From the NCBI GenBank assembly GCA_002215675.1, contig NGFH01000009.1, positions 423,501 through 487,500 of the forward strand: a DNA stretch of 64,000 nucleotides. Direction: 5' to 3'. The notes beneath the pieces were generated by a model that was not told where the DNA came from, did no database searches, and saw only the letters and a program-made list of their open reading frames with translations. This document shows, one piece after another, positions 17,603 through 25,927 of this stretch. Position 1 is the stretch's first letter. Each line of letters starts with the position of its first letter. Made by a program: the position numbers and the translations under genes. Origin of the DNA: Bacteroidetes bacterium 2013_40CM_41_45. Its GTDB lineage: Bacteria > Bacteroidota > Bacteroidia > AKYH767-A > 2013-40CM-41-45.

Positions 17603-18349
17603 ATGCGTTACTTTCTTGAACTTTCCTTCCTCGGAACAAACTATCACGGCTGGCAGCGGCAGCAGAATGCTCATGCTGTTCAGCAGGAATTAGAGAATGC
17701 CCTTAAAATTTTATTGAGGCGTGATACAGAAACCACCGGCTGCGGAAGAACAGATACAGGCGTTCATGCCCGAAAATTCTTTTGTCATTTTGATGTAATA
17801 GAAAGTATTGATAACTATTCGCATTTTATCCATCACCTAAACTCTTTATTGCCTAAAGATATTTCTGTAATTAATATTCATCATGTGAAAGATGAAGCGC
17901 ATGCACGTTTTGATGCAACATCCAGAACATATGAATACATTATAACAAGAAGAAAAGATGCACTGCTGCAAGGATTAAGTTTTCAGTTTGAATATCCACT
18001 TGATATTGAACGGATGAATTATTTTGCAAAAACATTTATAGGCCAGCACGATTTTGCTTCGTTCAGCAAATCGCGCACGCAGGTAAAAACAACGTTATGC
18101 ATTGTATCCGAAGCAGCATGGAAAACAGAAGCGCACAAACTTATTTTCAGAATCAGTGCCGACCGTTTTCTCCGCAACATGGTAAGAGCGATTGTAGGAA
18201 CCCTTCTTGAAGCAGGGGAGAACAAAATTTCTGAAAATGATTTTAAAGCAATTTTTGAGAGTAAAAACCGAAGTGAAGCAGGTATGTCTGTTCCCGCCTG
18301 CGGATTATATCTTTGCGATGTAAAATATCCGTATATAAAAAGTAATTAG
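17603..18349 (+). CDS. truA: tRNA pseudouridine(38-40) synthase TruA
   Basis: 248 residues. Catalytic Asp51 sits in GCGRTDTGVHA; other TruA motifs are LSFLGTNYHGWQRQ at the N-terminus, DATSRTYEY, and RFLRNMVRAIVGTLLEAG. It isomerises uridines 38-40 in the tRNA anticodon stem. It stands between two heptanucleotide-repeat regions, and its TAG stop overlaps the second. Confidence 0.95.
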   Translation: MRYFLELSFLGTNYHGWQRQQNAHAVQQELENALKILLRRDTETTGCGRTDTGVHARKFFCHFDVIESIDNYSHFIHHLNSLLPKDISVINIHHVKDEAHARFDATSRTYEYIITRRKDALLQGLSFQFEYPLDIERMNYFAKTFIGQHDFASFSKSRTQVKTTLCIVSEAAWKTEAHKLIFRISADRFLRNMVRAIVGTLLEAGENKISENDFKAIFESKNRSEAGMSVPACGLYLCDVKYPYIKSN

Positions 18350-18434
18350 TACTCAGTTCTGAAGTAAGGTCTCCGAATGCTGACGATTAATGTCAGCATC
18401 CTGACCGAAGCGTCAGGACTCCCGACTCCGAACT
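18348..18434. repeat. Paired hairpins with heptanucleotide flanks, truA to ABC exporter
   Basis: Two perfect hairpins follow each other: ATGCTGAC arms (18377-18384 and 18392-18399) and CCTGAC arms (18400-18405 and 18412-18417). On the right are 7-mers CAGGACT, CCCGACT, CCGAACT (18414-18434). On the left are AGTACTC and AGTTCTG (18348-18361) in inverted sense. No T-tract follows, so it is not a typical terminator. Confidence 0.7.
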
Positions 18435-18437
18435 AAA

Positions 18438-20204
18438 ATGGCAAAAGGCATATCAGGAAGCGCATTTGATTTTCCGGTTCTGAAAAGAGTTTTTGCATTC
18501 ACGTTTCCGTACAAAAAATATTTTTATTTCAGCGTTGCGCTTACGCTTTTACTGGCAGTGTTGTCACCGCTGCTGCCGTGGCTGGTTCAGTTCACTGTTG
18601 ACGGATACATTATGAAAAGCGATGCACACGGGCTTACGAATATGGTTCTGCTTATGATTGCATTGCTTCTGTTCAGGGGCGTTGTTCAATTTGCTCATAC
18701 ATGGTATACTAATCTTTTGGGTCAGGTTGCAGTGCGCGATATGCGTTCAAAACTGTTTAGTCATATTGTCGGGTTTCGCACAGCTTATTTCGACCATACT
18801 CCTGTGGGAACGCTTGTAACACGCACGGTTTCTGATATGGAAACGGTTGCCGATATTTTTTCTGAAGGGCTCATCGTGATTATTGGCGACTTGCTCACAT
18901 TGGTATTTATTGTCGGCTTTATGTTTTATGTTGACTGGCGGTTGACATTAATCAGCTTAAGCACGATTCCCTTGCTGATAGTTGCTGCAAACGTTTTTAA
19001 AAATGGCATCAAGGAAGCATTCCGCGAAGTGCGCACGCAAGTTGCCCATCTTAATGCCTTTGTGCAGGAACATATTACAGGAATGAACATCGTGCAGATT
19101 TTTAACCGCGAAGAAACTGAGTTCAAAAAATTTAAAGACATTAATGCGCTGCACCGTGATGCGCACATTAAATCCAACTGGTATTATTCAATCTTTTTTC
19201 CTGTTGTTGAATTGCTGTCGTCTGCTTCTATTGCGTTGCTGGTATGGTGGGGCGCGCGAGGTGTGCTTCATAACGAAGTTACGCTGGGCAATCTCATTGC
19301 CTTTATCATGTACATTAATCTTCTTTTCCGTCCTATACGCGAGCTGGCAGATAAGTTTAACACGCTTCAGCTTGGCATGGTGAGCTCGGAAAGAATTTTT
19401 AAGCTATTCGATACCAACGAATTTATCCCGAATGCCGGAACAATAAGCAACATAAAAGTGAAAGGAGAAATTAGTTTTGAAAATGTATGGTTTGCTTACA
19501 AGGATGAAGATTGGGTTCTGAAAGATTTATCGCTGCAAATTTCCGCAGGAAAAATGACAGCGCTTGTGGGAGCCACCGGTTCGGGAAAATCATCAATCAT
19601 AAATACTATCGGCAGGCATTATGATTTTCAAAAAGGAAATATTTTTCTTGACGGAAGAAGCATCCGCGATTACGAACTTTCTTTTTTAAGGAGAAATATT
19701 GCCATGGTTCTCCAGGATGTTTTTCTTTTTTCCGATACCGTTTTTAATAACATAACGCTCAACAATTCATCCATTACAAAAGAAAAAGTTGAAGAGGCCG
19801 CAAGAGCGGTGGGCGTTGACAGCTTTATAGAGCAGCTTCCCGGCAAGTATAATTACGAAGTGGGGGAGAGAGGCGCAACATTATCGACAGGGCAGCGGCA
19901 GCTGATTTCTTTTGTGCGTGCTTATGTATACAATCCATCTATCCTGGTTCTTGATGAAGCGACTTCAAGCATTGATACAGAAACCGAAATTATGATTCGT
20001 GAGGCCACTGCCCGTCTTACCCAAAACCGGACTTCCATTGTAATTGCGCACCGGCTCGCTACCATACAAAGAGCGGATAAAATTATTGTACTGGAGCACG
20101 GTAAAATTGCTGAAGAAGGAACCCATTTTGAATTGTTGCGCAAAGGCGGACTTTACAAAAAGCTTTATGAAGCGCAATTTGCTGTTTTTGAGACACAAAT
20201 CTGA
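18438..20204 (+). CDS. ABC exporter, fused permease-ATPase (MsbA/MdlB type)
   Basis: 588 residues. The N-terminal six-helix ABC transmembrane domain covers about 20-310 and the ATPase about 345-588. Motifs are Walker A GATGSGKSS, Q-loop VLQDVFLFSDTVFNNI, signature LSTGQRQ and Walker B ILVLDEATSSID, then H-loop IAHRLATI. A single-chain half-transporter that would act as a homodimer. The signature has Thr in place of the usual Gly (LSTGQ). Substrate (lipid, peptide or drug) cannot be told from sequence. Confidence 0.88.
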   Translation: MAKGISGSAFDFPVLKRVFAFTFPYKKYFYFSVALTLLLAVLSPLLPWLVQFTVDGYIMKSDAHGLTNMVLLMIALLLFRGVVQFAHTWYTNLLGQVAVRDMRSKLFSHIVGFRTAYFDHTPVGTLVTRTVSDMETVADIFSEGLIVIIGDLLTLVFIVGFMFYVDWRLTLISLSTIPLLIVAANVFKNGIKEAFREVRTQVAHLNAFVQEHITGMNIVQIFNREETEFKKFKDINALHRDAHIKSNWYYSIFFPVVELLSSASIALLVWWGARGVLHNEVTLGNLIAFIMYINLLFRPIRELADKFNTLQLGMVSSERIFKLFDTNEFIPNAGTISNIKVKGEISFENVWFAYKDEDWVLKDLSLQISAGKMTALVGATGSGKSSIINTIGRHYDFQKGNIFLDGRSIRDYELSFLRRNIAMVLQDVFLFSDTVFNNITLNNSSITKEKVEEAARAVGVDSFIEQLPGKYNYEVGERGATLSTGQRQLISFVRAYVYNPSILVLDEATSSIDTETEIMIREATARLTQNRTSIVIAHRLATIQRADKIIVLEHGKIAEEGTHFELLRKGGLYKKLYEAQFAVFETQI

Positions 20205-20278
20205 CAAAAACTTAATTGAGGGTCTTTCGTATTATCTGGCATTACTATTGTAATGCACGCCCAAAAAACTTTATTCCC

Positions 20279-21337
20279 ATGAAAATCAAAAAAGTACTCT
20301 ATTTCCTGTTTGCAGGAATAACCGTTTTATTATTTGCACAGTGCGGCTCCATGCGAAGTGTCGGCATCAATTCCATGCGCCCGGCAGAAATTACGTTTCC
20401 ATCCTACGTTAATACTCTCTTGCTTGTAGACCGCACAAAGTTTGAAAGCAATGCAGTGAACATTATTGAAGGAGTGCTCACCGGAGAAATGCCGGGTGCC
20501 GATAAGGCGGCTGCACAGGAGGCGCTCGGTTCTCTTCAGCAAACACTTATGGAATCGCCGCGCTTTAAGGTAATACGCGCTTCTGAAACATTGAAAGGAA
20601 ACAGCATTACCCAGGCATTTCCTGATGCAATTCCGTGGAATGTAATTGAAGGTCTTTGCTCACAATACAAAACGGAAGCGGTGGTGGCGCTGGAAATTTT
20701 CGACAGTAATTTTATTGTTACTAAAGGGCAGCGCGTAAAGAAGAAGCAGGTCGAGGAAAACGGTGTCAAAAAAGAAGTTGACGTGGACGAGTTTTATGCC
20801 GAAGGTGTCGCCAAAATTAAAATCGGGATGCGGCTATATGACCCCAAGCCAAAAAGCATTGTTGACCAGCAACTCTTCACGAAGACAAAAAAATGGGAAG
20901 CCACCGGCAATAGTATCACCGATGCCATTGTTAAACTAATTCAAAGGAACGATGCAACGATGCAGGTAAGCCGCATGGCGGGCAGCGATTACGCTTATAA
21001 GATTGCTCCCATGCCGGTGCGGTTGTCGCGGCAGTATTATGGTAAAGGAAAGAAAGCAATACAGGTTGCAGCAGGTGCAAGAAGGGCAGAAGTGAATGAC
21101 TGGCAGGGGGCGCTTTCTACATGGGAAGGCGCTATGAATGGCGCAATACAAAAAGATGCAGCGCGGTTAAGTTACAATATAGCTGTGGCGAACGAGGTGC
21201 TTGGAAATACAGCCGATGCAAAAAACTGGGCATCGCGCTCGTATGTTGATTACGGAAATAAGAAAGCCAAAAGTTATTTGTATATGATTGAAAACCGGCT
21301 TCGCGATGAGGAACTTTCGGACAGGCAGATGAAATGA
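20279..21337 (+). CDS. Lipoprotein of DUF6340-like type
   Basis: About 352 residues from ATG 20279. The signal peptide ends in a lipobox (LLFAQC), so it is an outer-membrane or periplasmic lipoprotein. The C-terminal third resembles a TPR-like pair of helices (NDWQGALSTWEGAMN, YNIAVANEVLGNTADAKNWA). It looks like a Bacteroidota family of tetratricopeptide-ended lipoproteins (DUF6340, from memory). Function unknown. It is on the same strand as lemA, 60 nt apart. Confidence 0.7.
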   Translation: MKIKKVLYFLFAGITVLLFAQCGSMRSVGINSMRPAEITFPSYVNTLLLVDRTKFESNAVNIIEGVLTGEMPGADKAAAQEALGSLQQTLMESPRFKVIRASETLKGNSITQAFPDAIPWNVIEGLCSQYKTEAVVALEIFDSNFIVTKGQRVKKKQVEENGVKKEVDVDEFYAEGVAKIKIGMRLYDPKPKSIVDQQLFTKTKKWEATGNSITDAIVKLIQRNDATMQVSRMAGSDYAYKIAPMPVRLSRQYYGKGKKAIQVAAGARRAEVNDWQGALSTWEGAMNGAIQKDAARLSYNIAVANEVLGNTADAKNWASRSYVDYGNKKAKSYLYMIENRLRDEELSDRQMK

Positions 21338-21397
21338 CAAAGAAGGTTACCTTTGAGGCGAAATTTTTCTGTGTAACTTAAAACATAAAATTTTTTT

Positions 21398-21976
21398 ATG
21401 AGAAAATATATCGTCTGGGGAGTCGTAGCGCTCCTTGTCATTTATCTTATTTCACTTTACAACGGTTTGGTCAGCATGCGCGAAAATGTCAACAGGGCAT
21501 GGGCGAATGTGGAAAGCCAATACCAACGAAGAGCCGACCTTGTGCCTAATTTAGTAAGCACTGTGCAAGGCGCTGCCGATTTTGAGAAATCGACATTGCA
21601 AGCTGTGGTGGATGCAAGAGCACGCGCTACCAGCATACAGGTTGACCCGAATAAATTAACTCCCGAAAAGCTGCAGGAATTCCAGCAAGCGCAGGGCGCA
21701 TTAAGCACAGCCATCGGGCGATTGCTTGCTGTGGCGGAAAATTACCCGCAGCTTAAAGCCGTTGATGCTTTCCGCGACTTGCAGGCGCAGTTAGAGGGGA
21801 CTGAAAACAGAATTAACGAAGCCCGCAGGCAATTCAACGAAGCAGCCCAAGGTTATAATGCCGGGCTTCAAAGATTTCCACGGGTAATCTTTGCGAGACT
21901 TTTTGGTTTTGAATCACGCGCGTATTTCCAATCTGAACAGGGCGCAGAAAAAGCACCTAAGGTTCAGTTCAAATAA
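21398..21976 (+). CDS. lemA: LemA family protein
   Basis: 192 residues with one N-terminal membrane helix (about 5-22) and a periplasmic helical bundle. LemA motifs: NVNRAWANVESQYQRRADLVPNL cut to its core RRADLVPNLV, then AENYPQLKA, QLEGTENRI and ARRQFNEAAQGYN. LemA proteins are commonly encoded with TPM-domain proteins, as here, and are linked to envelope functions that remain poorly understood. Confidence 0.92.
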   Translation: MRKYIVWGVVALLVIYLISLYNGLVSMRENVNRAWANVESQYQRRADLVPNLVSTVQGAADFEKSTLQAVVDARARATSIQVDPNKLTPEKLQEFQQAQGALSTAIGRLLAVAENYPQLKAVDAFRDLQAQLEGTENRINEARRQFNEAAQGYNAGLQRFPRVIFARLFGFESRAYFQSEQGAEKAPKVQFK

Positions 21977-22074
21977 AAGACACAGGTGATACTGATGTTG
22001 CTGATTAACGCGAATAAATAATCCGCTTTCATTTGTAATGTCCGTGTCATCAGTGTTCTACTGATTTTTTTCTG
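21977..22074. repeat. Degenerate GACACTGATG-type repeats, inverted
   Basis: The 98-nt gap contains ACTGATGTTGCTGATT and, on the other strand, AATCAGTAGAACACTGATG with ACACGGAC. These are related words in opposite orientation. The period is irregular, unlike the heptanucleotide islands. Confidence 0.4.
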
Positions 22075-22503
22075 ATGACCCGATTTTTCTCCAAAGAGGA
22101 ACACAGCAAAATCATCGCTTCCATAAAAGAAGCGGAGAAGCAAACTTCTGGAGAAATCCGTTTATTTATAGAGAAGCGTTCTAAAGGTGATGTGCTCGAC
22201 AGGGCAGCTTTCATCTTTAAGAAGCTGGGCATTCACAACACAAAAAAACGTAATGGAGTTTTGTTTTATATAGCTCATGATGACAGGCAATTTGCCATTA
22301 TAGGTGATGCAGGAATACATTCTGCCGTTCAAAATAATTTCTGGGACAGGATAAAAGAAGAAATGCAAAAGCATTTTGCCGAAGGAAAATTTGCAGAAGG
22401 GGTTATTAAAGGAATTACTCAGACGGGAGAAGCGTTAAAAAAATATTTTCCTCATAACGGAAACGATACAAATGAGTTGCCGGATGAAATTACTTTGGGT
22501 TAG
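22075..22503 (+). CDS. TPM-domain protein (short)
   Basis: 142 residues. The TPM domain fills most of it: FSKEEHSKIIASIKEAEKQT, SGEIRLFIE, and GVLFYIAHDDRQFAIIGDAGIH. No signal peptide or membrane segment is seen, so it appears cytoplasmic. It lies between lemA and a longer TPM gene (11-nt gap), the common lemA-TPM-TPM arrangement of Bacteroidota. Confidence 0.85.
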   Translation: MTRFFSKEEHSKIIASIKEAEKQTSGEIRLFIEKRSKGDVLDRAAFIFKKLGIHNTKKRNGVLFYIAHDDRQFAIIGDAGIHSAVQNNFWDRIKEEMQKHFAEGKFAEGVIKGITQTGEALKKYFPHNGNDTNELPDEITLG

Positions 22504-22514
22504 AACGATTTAGG

Positions 22515-23288
22515 ATGAGAAAAATATTTTTCTTTCTTATATTTTTTGCTTCAGTTGCTTTAGCATCTGATGATTTTCCTCCGCGTTCAAACCGGCTTGT
22601 AACAGATTATACGAATACACTTTCACCCGAAGAGCAAAATCGACTGGAACATAAGCTGGTGGATTTTAATAATGCTACCTCAACACAAATAGCGATTGTG
22701 ATTATGAAATCCATTGGCGGATATGATATTAATGATTATGCCGTGCAGCTTGCAAACAATTGGGGTATAGGGCAGAAAAGTAAAAACAACGGTATCCTGA
22801 TTTTGCTTGCTATGGAAAGCCATGGTGTGAGCATCCAGATTGGTTATGGACTTGAAGGCGCAGCGCCCGATGTGCTTGCCAAACGGATTATTGAGAATGA
22901 CATGATTCCCTATTTCAAGCAGGGAAACTTTTTTGCAGGACTCGATAAAGGAACTGATACATTGATCTCACTTGTAAAAGGAGAATTCTCTGCGGATGAG
23001 TATGTAAAAAGAGGAGGGCAGTTTCCATGGTTTATAATATTCATAATACTTTTTATAATAATCATCAGCATGGGTGCGCAGGTAAACCGCACGCGTAATT
23101 ATGCTCACATCAATCATATTACTTTCTGGGCAGCTTGGTTTCTCCTGGCGCAGTTACGAAATAAGCAACGCGGCTCATGGGGACATTTTTCTTCAGGCAG
23201 TGGTGGTTTCGGCGGAGGTGGTGGTGGCGGCTTCGGAGGATTTGGGGGAGGTGGTTTTGGCGGGGGAGGTGCAAGCGGCAGCTGGTAG
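22515..23288 (+). CDS. TPM-domain membrane protein with Gly-rich tail
   Basis: 257 residues. There is a signal peptide, then a periplasmic TPM domain (about 25-150: LVTDYTNTLSPEEQNRLE, STQIAIVIMKSIGG, NGILILLAMESHGVSIQIGYGLEG). One or two membrane helices follow near 172-185 and 195-215, and then a tail of mostly Gly, Phe and Ser ending GGGGASGSW. Such tails are usual in YgcG-like members. Operon partner of lemA. Confidence 0.87.
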   Translation: MRKIFFFLIFFASVALASDDFPPRSNRLVTDYTNTLSPEEQNRLEHKLVDFNNATSTQIAIVIMKSIGGYDINDYAVQLANNWGIGQKSKNNGILILLAMESHGVSIQIGYGLEGAAPDVLAKRIIENDMIPYFKQGNFFAGLDKGTDTLISLVKGEFSADEYVKRGGQFPWFIIFIILFIIIISMGAQVNRTRNYAHINHITFWAAWFLLAQLRNKQRGSWGHFSSGSGGFGGGGGGGFGGFGGGGFGGGGASGSW

Positions 23289-23293
23289 GGTAA

Positions 23294-23332
23294 GGAATTA
23301 GAAATTAAGAATGCAGAATTAAAAAATTGAAA
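23294..23332 (+). repeat. Heptanucleotide array (GAATTAN-type)
   Basis: Starts 6 nt after the TPM gene stop. Units GAATTAG, AAATTAA, GAATGCA, GAATTAA. A 23-bp core (23303-23325) is shared exactly, inverted, with 1487-1509 in a coding sequence. Confidence 0.8.
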
Positions 23333-23350
23333 AATAACTTCAAACATTAC

Positions 23351-24301
23351 ATGCGTTTTCTAAAGTATTTTTTTCTTCTTCTATTGACTGGATGTTCACA
23401 GCAAAGGAGCGGCAATGTTGCAGTTGTGGGCTTTCTTGATTTGCTTGAAGATGAAACCCTGGCGCAGGCGCGCAAAGGATTTTTTGTTGCACTGAAAGAA
23501 AATGGTTTGAGCGATAGCCTGCATAACTTAAAAATCATTTACCGCAATGCACATGGCGACCAACCTACGCTTTTGCAGGCATGCGATTACCTGGTATCTC
23601 AAAGCCCTGATTTAATTGCTACCAACCCAACACTTCCAACAATTGTTGCAGTGCAAAAGACAAAAGCAATTCCTGTTTTTATGATGGTGTCTCCGCGCCC
23701 TGACCTATCAGGGCTGACGGATAAGAAAGGAAATGCTCCTGCAAATCTTTTCGGAGTATATGAAACGCTGGATTATATTGACACATCTGTAATGCTTATT
23801 CATTCTGTTTTACCATCGGTAAAAAAAATAGGAACAACTTTTAATCAATCAGAGCCACAGTCAGTGATGGCGTTAAAGAAAATTGAAAACAGGTGTGCAG
23901 CACTCGGAATTGAAATCGTAAGCCAGCCGGTGAACAATTCGTCCGAAACGCAATTGGTTGTGGCAGCATTGCTGAATAAAAACATTGATGCATTTTTTGC
24001 CCTGCCCGACAATGTTGTCTTTGCATCATTTGAAGTGATAGCAAAAAGCTGCGGTGATAAAAAGGTTCCTGTTTTCACAAGTGAAGAAGGATTGGTAAAG
24101 CGGGGCGCGCTTGCCGCATTTGGCGCTGACATGTATCAATGGGGCCACCAGGCGGGGATGCAGGCAGCGCAATTCTTGAAATCAAAATCAACCGAAGGAC
24201 TGAAACCGGAAATTGTAAAAGTGAGGCGAAAGGTTTACAATGCGGGGCAAGCAAAGCTCTACCAAATTAATTTTGATTCTGATTTTATTGCTGTCAGGTA
24301 A
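23351..24301 (+). CDS. ABC transporter substrate-binding lipoprotein
   Basis: 316 residues from ATG 23351 (MRFLKYFFLLLLTGC), a lipobox signal. An upstream in-frame TTG at 23327 lies inside a repeat array and is rejected. The fold pattern is that of PF04392/TrpX-type periplasmic-binding proteins: VAVVGFLDLLEDETLAQARKGF cut to VAVVGFLD, IIYRNAHGDQPTL, IATNPTLPTIVAVQ, and ALAAFGADMYQWGHQAG. No permease or ATPase gene is adjacent. The ligand is unknown. Confidence 0.82.
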   Translation: MRFLKYFFLLLLTGCSQQRSGNVAVVGFLDLLEDETLAQARKGFFVALKENGLSDSLHNLKIIYRNAHGDQPTLLQACDYLVSQSPDLIATNPTLPTIVAVQKTKAIPVFMMVSPRPDLSGLTDKKGNAPANLFGVYETLDYIDTSVMLIHSVLPSVKKIGTTFNQSEPQSVMALKKIENRCAALGIEIVSQPVNNSSETQLVVAALLNKNIDAFFALPDNVVFASFEVIAKSCGDKKVPVFTSEEGLVKRGALAAFGADMYQWGHQAGMQAAQFLKSKSTEGLKPEIVKVRRKVYNAGQAKLYQINFDSDFIAVR

Positions 24302-24307
24302 AAGCAT

Positions 24308-25237
24308 TCACTCGCTAAGAATGCCCGTATATTCTTGCTGGAGGATTTTAATAAAATAAGATTTCCCTGATTTATCGGTTAGCGTATTCTGGCGAAGCCA
24401 CGGATTCAGGAGTTTTAGCTTTTTGTAATTTATATTCTGCGAAAGGGCAAGTTCTGCAAGGTCATCCACAGAGTTATCGATACAAATATCAGAATACTGA
24501 TAAGGAGAATACAAATCTTTTTTGCGTATATGAAATCCATATTTTTCAGGGTAAGTAAGAATTTCTTTCATGGCAATGATGCGCGCCACATAGCGGAATG
24601 TTTCGTCATTGAGAAGCAGGTCGTAATACGAAGTCACTTTCTGTTTTTCAATCTGGTTTTCCAGGCCATCCATTCCCATATTGTATGATGCCGCCACAAG
24701 CGACCAACTGTTGAATGTTTCATATGCTTTACGGAAATACTGACATGCTGCCTCGGTTGATTTTTCTACGTGATAGCGTTCATCAATTTCATCATTGATT
24801 TCGAGCCCGTATTTTTTTCCTGTTGCTTTCAGGAACTGCCAGTAACCCACCGCCCCTGCAGGAGAAACTATATTGATGAGTCCGCTTTCGGCTGCAGCCA
24901 GGAACTTAAAATCAGTCGGGATGTTATTTTTTATAAGTATGGAATCTAAAACCGGGAACCATCGCGCCGAGCGCTTCAGCAAAAGAATAGTTTGGGATTG
25001 CCAATAGGTATTGACTAAAAATTCCCGTTCAATTCTTTCGCGCACATCGAACTGGTTAAGAGGAACTTGTTCACCTGCAAAATCGAGCGAATCGGGGAGA
25101 GGTGGCGAAAATATCTGGTACTCTGTTAAAAATTTCTGCCTAAGTGCTTCGTCCGACCGGGGAGAAAAATAAAGAAATAATAACGCGAGAGGAATAAGTG
25201 CGAGGAGCAAAAAGAAAAAACGTTGCAGCATTTTCAT
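24308..25237 (-). CDS. Membrane-anchored lytic transglycosylase
   Basis: 309 residues from ATG 25237 (MKMLQRFF). It has one N-terminal membrane helix, then an SLT domain with catalytic Glu in FLAAAESGL, then SPAGAVGYWQFLKATGKKYGL, DERYHVEKSTEAACQYF and NSWSLVAASYNMG. The C-terminal ~70 residues may be LysM-like. It cleaves peptidoglycan glycan strands (MltD/Slt type). A TACTTTTG -7 word lies 5 nt upstream of the start, and an integrated element begins only 45 nt upstream of it. Confidence 0.88.
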   Translation of the reverse strand: MKMLQRFFFLLLALIPLALLFLYFSPRSDEALRQKFLTEYQIFSPPLPDSLDFAGEQVPLNQFDVRERIEREFLVNTYWQSQTILLLKRSARWFPVLDSILIKNNIPTDFKFLAAAESGLINIVSPAGAVGYWQFLKATGKKYGLEINDEIDERYHVEKSTEAACQYFRKAYETFNSWSLVAASYNMGMDGLENQIEKQKVTSYYDLLLNDETFRYVARIIAMKEILTYPEKYGFHIRKKDLYSPYQYSDICIDNSVDDLAELALSQNINYKKLKLLNPWLRQNTLTDKSGKSYFIKILQQEYTGILSE

Positions 25238-25241
25238 GCCG

Positions 25242-25249
25242 CAAAAGTA
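25242..25249 (-). promoter_or_regulatory. -7 element TACTTTTG of the transglycosylase gene
   Basis: Perfect TAnnTTTG on the minus strand, 5 nt before ATG 25237, implying a very short leader. No good -33 is seen at the usual distance. Confidence 0.4.
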
Positions 25250-25281
25250 CAATAGTCTGAATGATAGCTACTTCTCAATCA

Positions 25282-25301
25282 TGAGCAACAAATCAACAAC
25301 A
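25282..25301 (+). repeat. Left attachment-site repeat
   Basis: TGAGCAACAAATCAACAACA, identical to 36653-36672. Confidence 0.8.
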
Positions 25302-25372
25302 TTTTCTAATATCTTTCTCTTGCATGGAAGAAAAAGTGCATAAAAGTAAACCCGTAAGCACCTATCAGCGGA

Positions 25373-25731
25373 ATAAAATTCATTTGTCAATATCTAAGCA
25401 AAAAATTTTATCGCTGTTTCAACGGAATGACTGAAAAAGTGAATTGAATCATAAAATGATTTGATTGTCGGAATGGAACGAAGTGGAATGTAGCAAGCAA
25501 ATCATTTAAAACGAAGCCGAGGCCCGTGAAGAAAGCGCTCCTATAACTCAATTAGGAAAGCTCCTGTGCTTTCTTCACGGGTCCAGCGTAGTGGTGTGTT
25601 CAATTCTCTTTTTCGGACATGCAGTGAAGAGAAATAGGGGTAAAATTTTTGTTACCCGGAGGGCAAATGTTTTGTTAGGTTACATGAAGTGAACCATTCA
25701 AAACATTTGGGTATTGACAAATGAATTTTAT
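25373..25731. repeat. 20-bp perfect inverted repeat enclosing further hairpins
   Basis: Arms 25373-25392 and 25712-25731 (TATTGACAAATGAATTTTAT on the right). The 14-bp CCCGTGAAGAAAGC inverted repeat and two smaller hairpins are nested inside. Confidence 0.85.
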
Positions 25732-25836
25732 AGAGATACCTTGCGTAAGGGTTTTTGGTCAAAGAATTTGTCTGTCATTTTAACAGATGGGCAGAGCATA
25801 CGATTCTAGAGGCTTAGTTTATAACATAGCCTATTT

Positions 25837-25852
25837 AGTCCGCATGCGGACT
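25837..25852. repeat. 16-nt perfect palindrome AGTCCGCATGCGGACT
   Basis: It lies 76 nt beyond the 3' end of the excisionase-like gene. Another short hairpin (AGGCT 25810-25814 / AGCCT 25828-25832) is just to its left. Confidence 0.85.
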
Positions 25853-25927
25853 GAGATAACCTAAAAATGGGGTTTTTAGAAAATGACAATTTTTCACTAA
25901 GAGTGATATGATAGACTACAAAAGTTG

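Larger units (their letters stand above)
25302..25927. other. Structured non-coding left end of the element
   Basis: No credible ORF in 626 nt. It holds a perfect 20-bp inverted repeat (25373-25392 / 25712-25731), a perfect 14-bp inverted repeat (25523-25536 / 25568-25581), an 11-bp pair (25664-25674 / 25699-25709), a GGGTAA hairpin (25638-25657) and a 16-nt perfect palindrome (25837-25852). A TTG (25714-25716) and TACCTTG (25737-25743), 20 nt apart, could be a plus-strand promoter. It could be a transfer origin, a recombinase accessory region or a structured RNA gene. Confidence 0.65.

Noticed and set aside
23180-23288. Gly-codon repeat as a CRISPR or tandem-repeat locus
   Set aside because: It encodes the usual Gly-rich tail of a TPM-domain protein and has no spacer structure.
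23327-23350. TTG start for the substrate-binding lipoprotein
   Set aside because: It lies in a repeat array; ATG 23351 directly begins a normal lipoprotein signal.
25302-25927. tmRNA, RNase P RNA or group II intron
   Set aside because: None of their conserved sequence motifs could be found on either strand.
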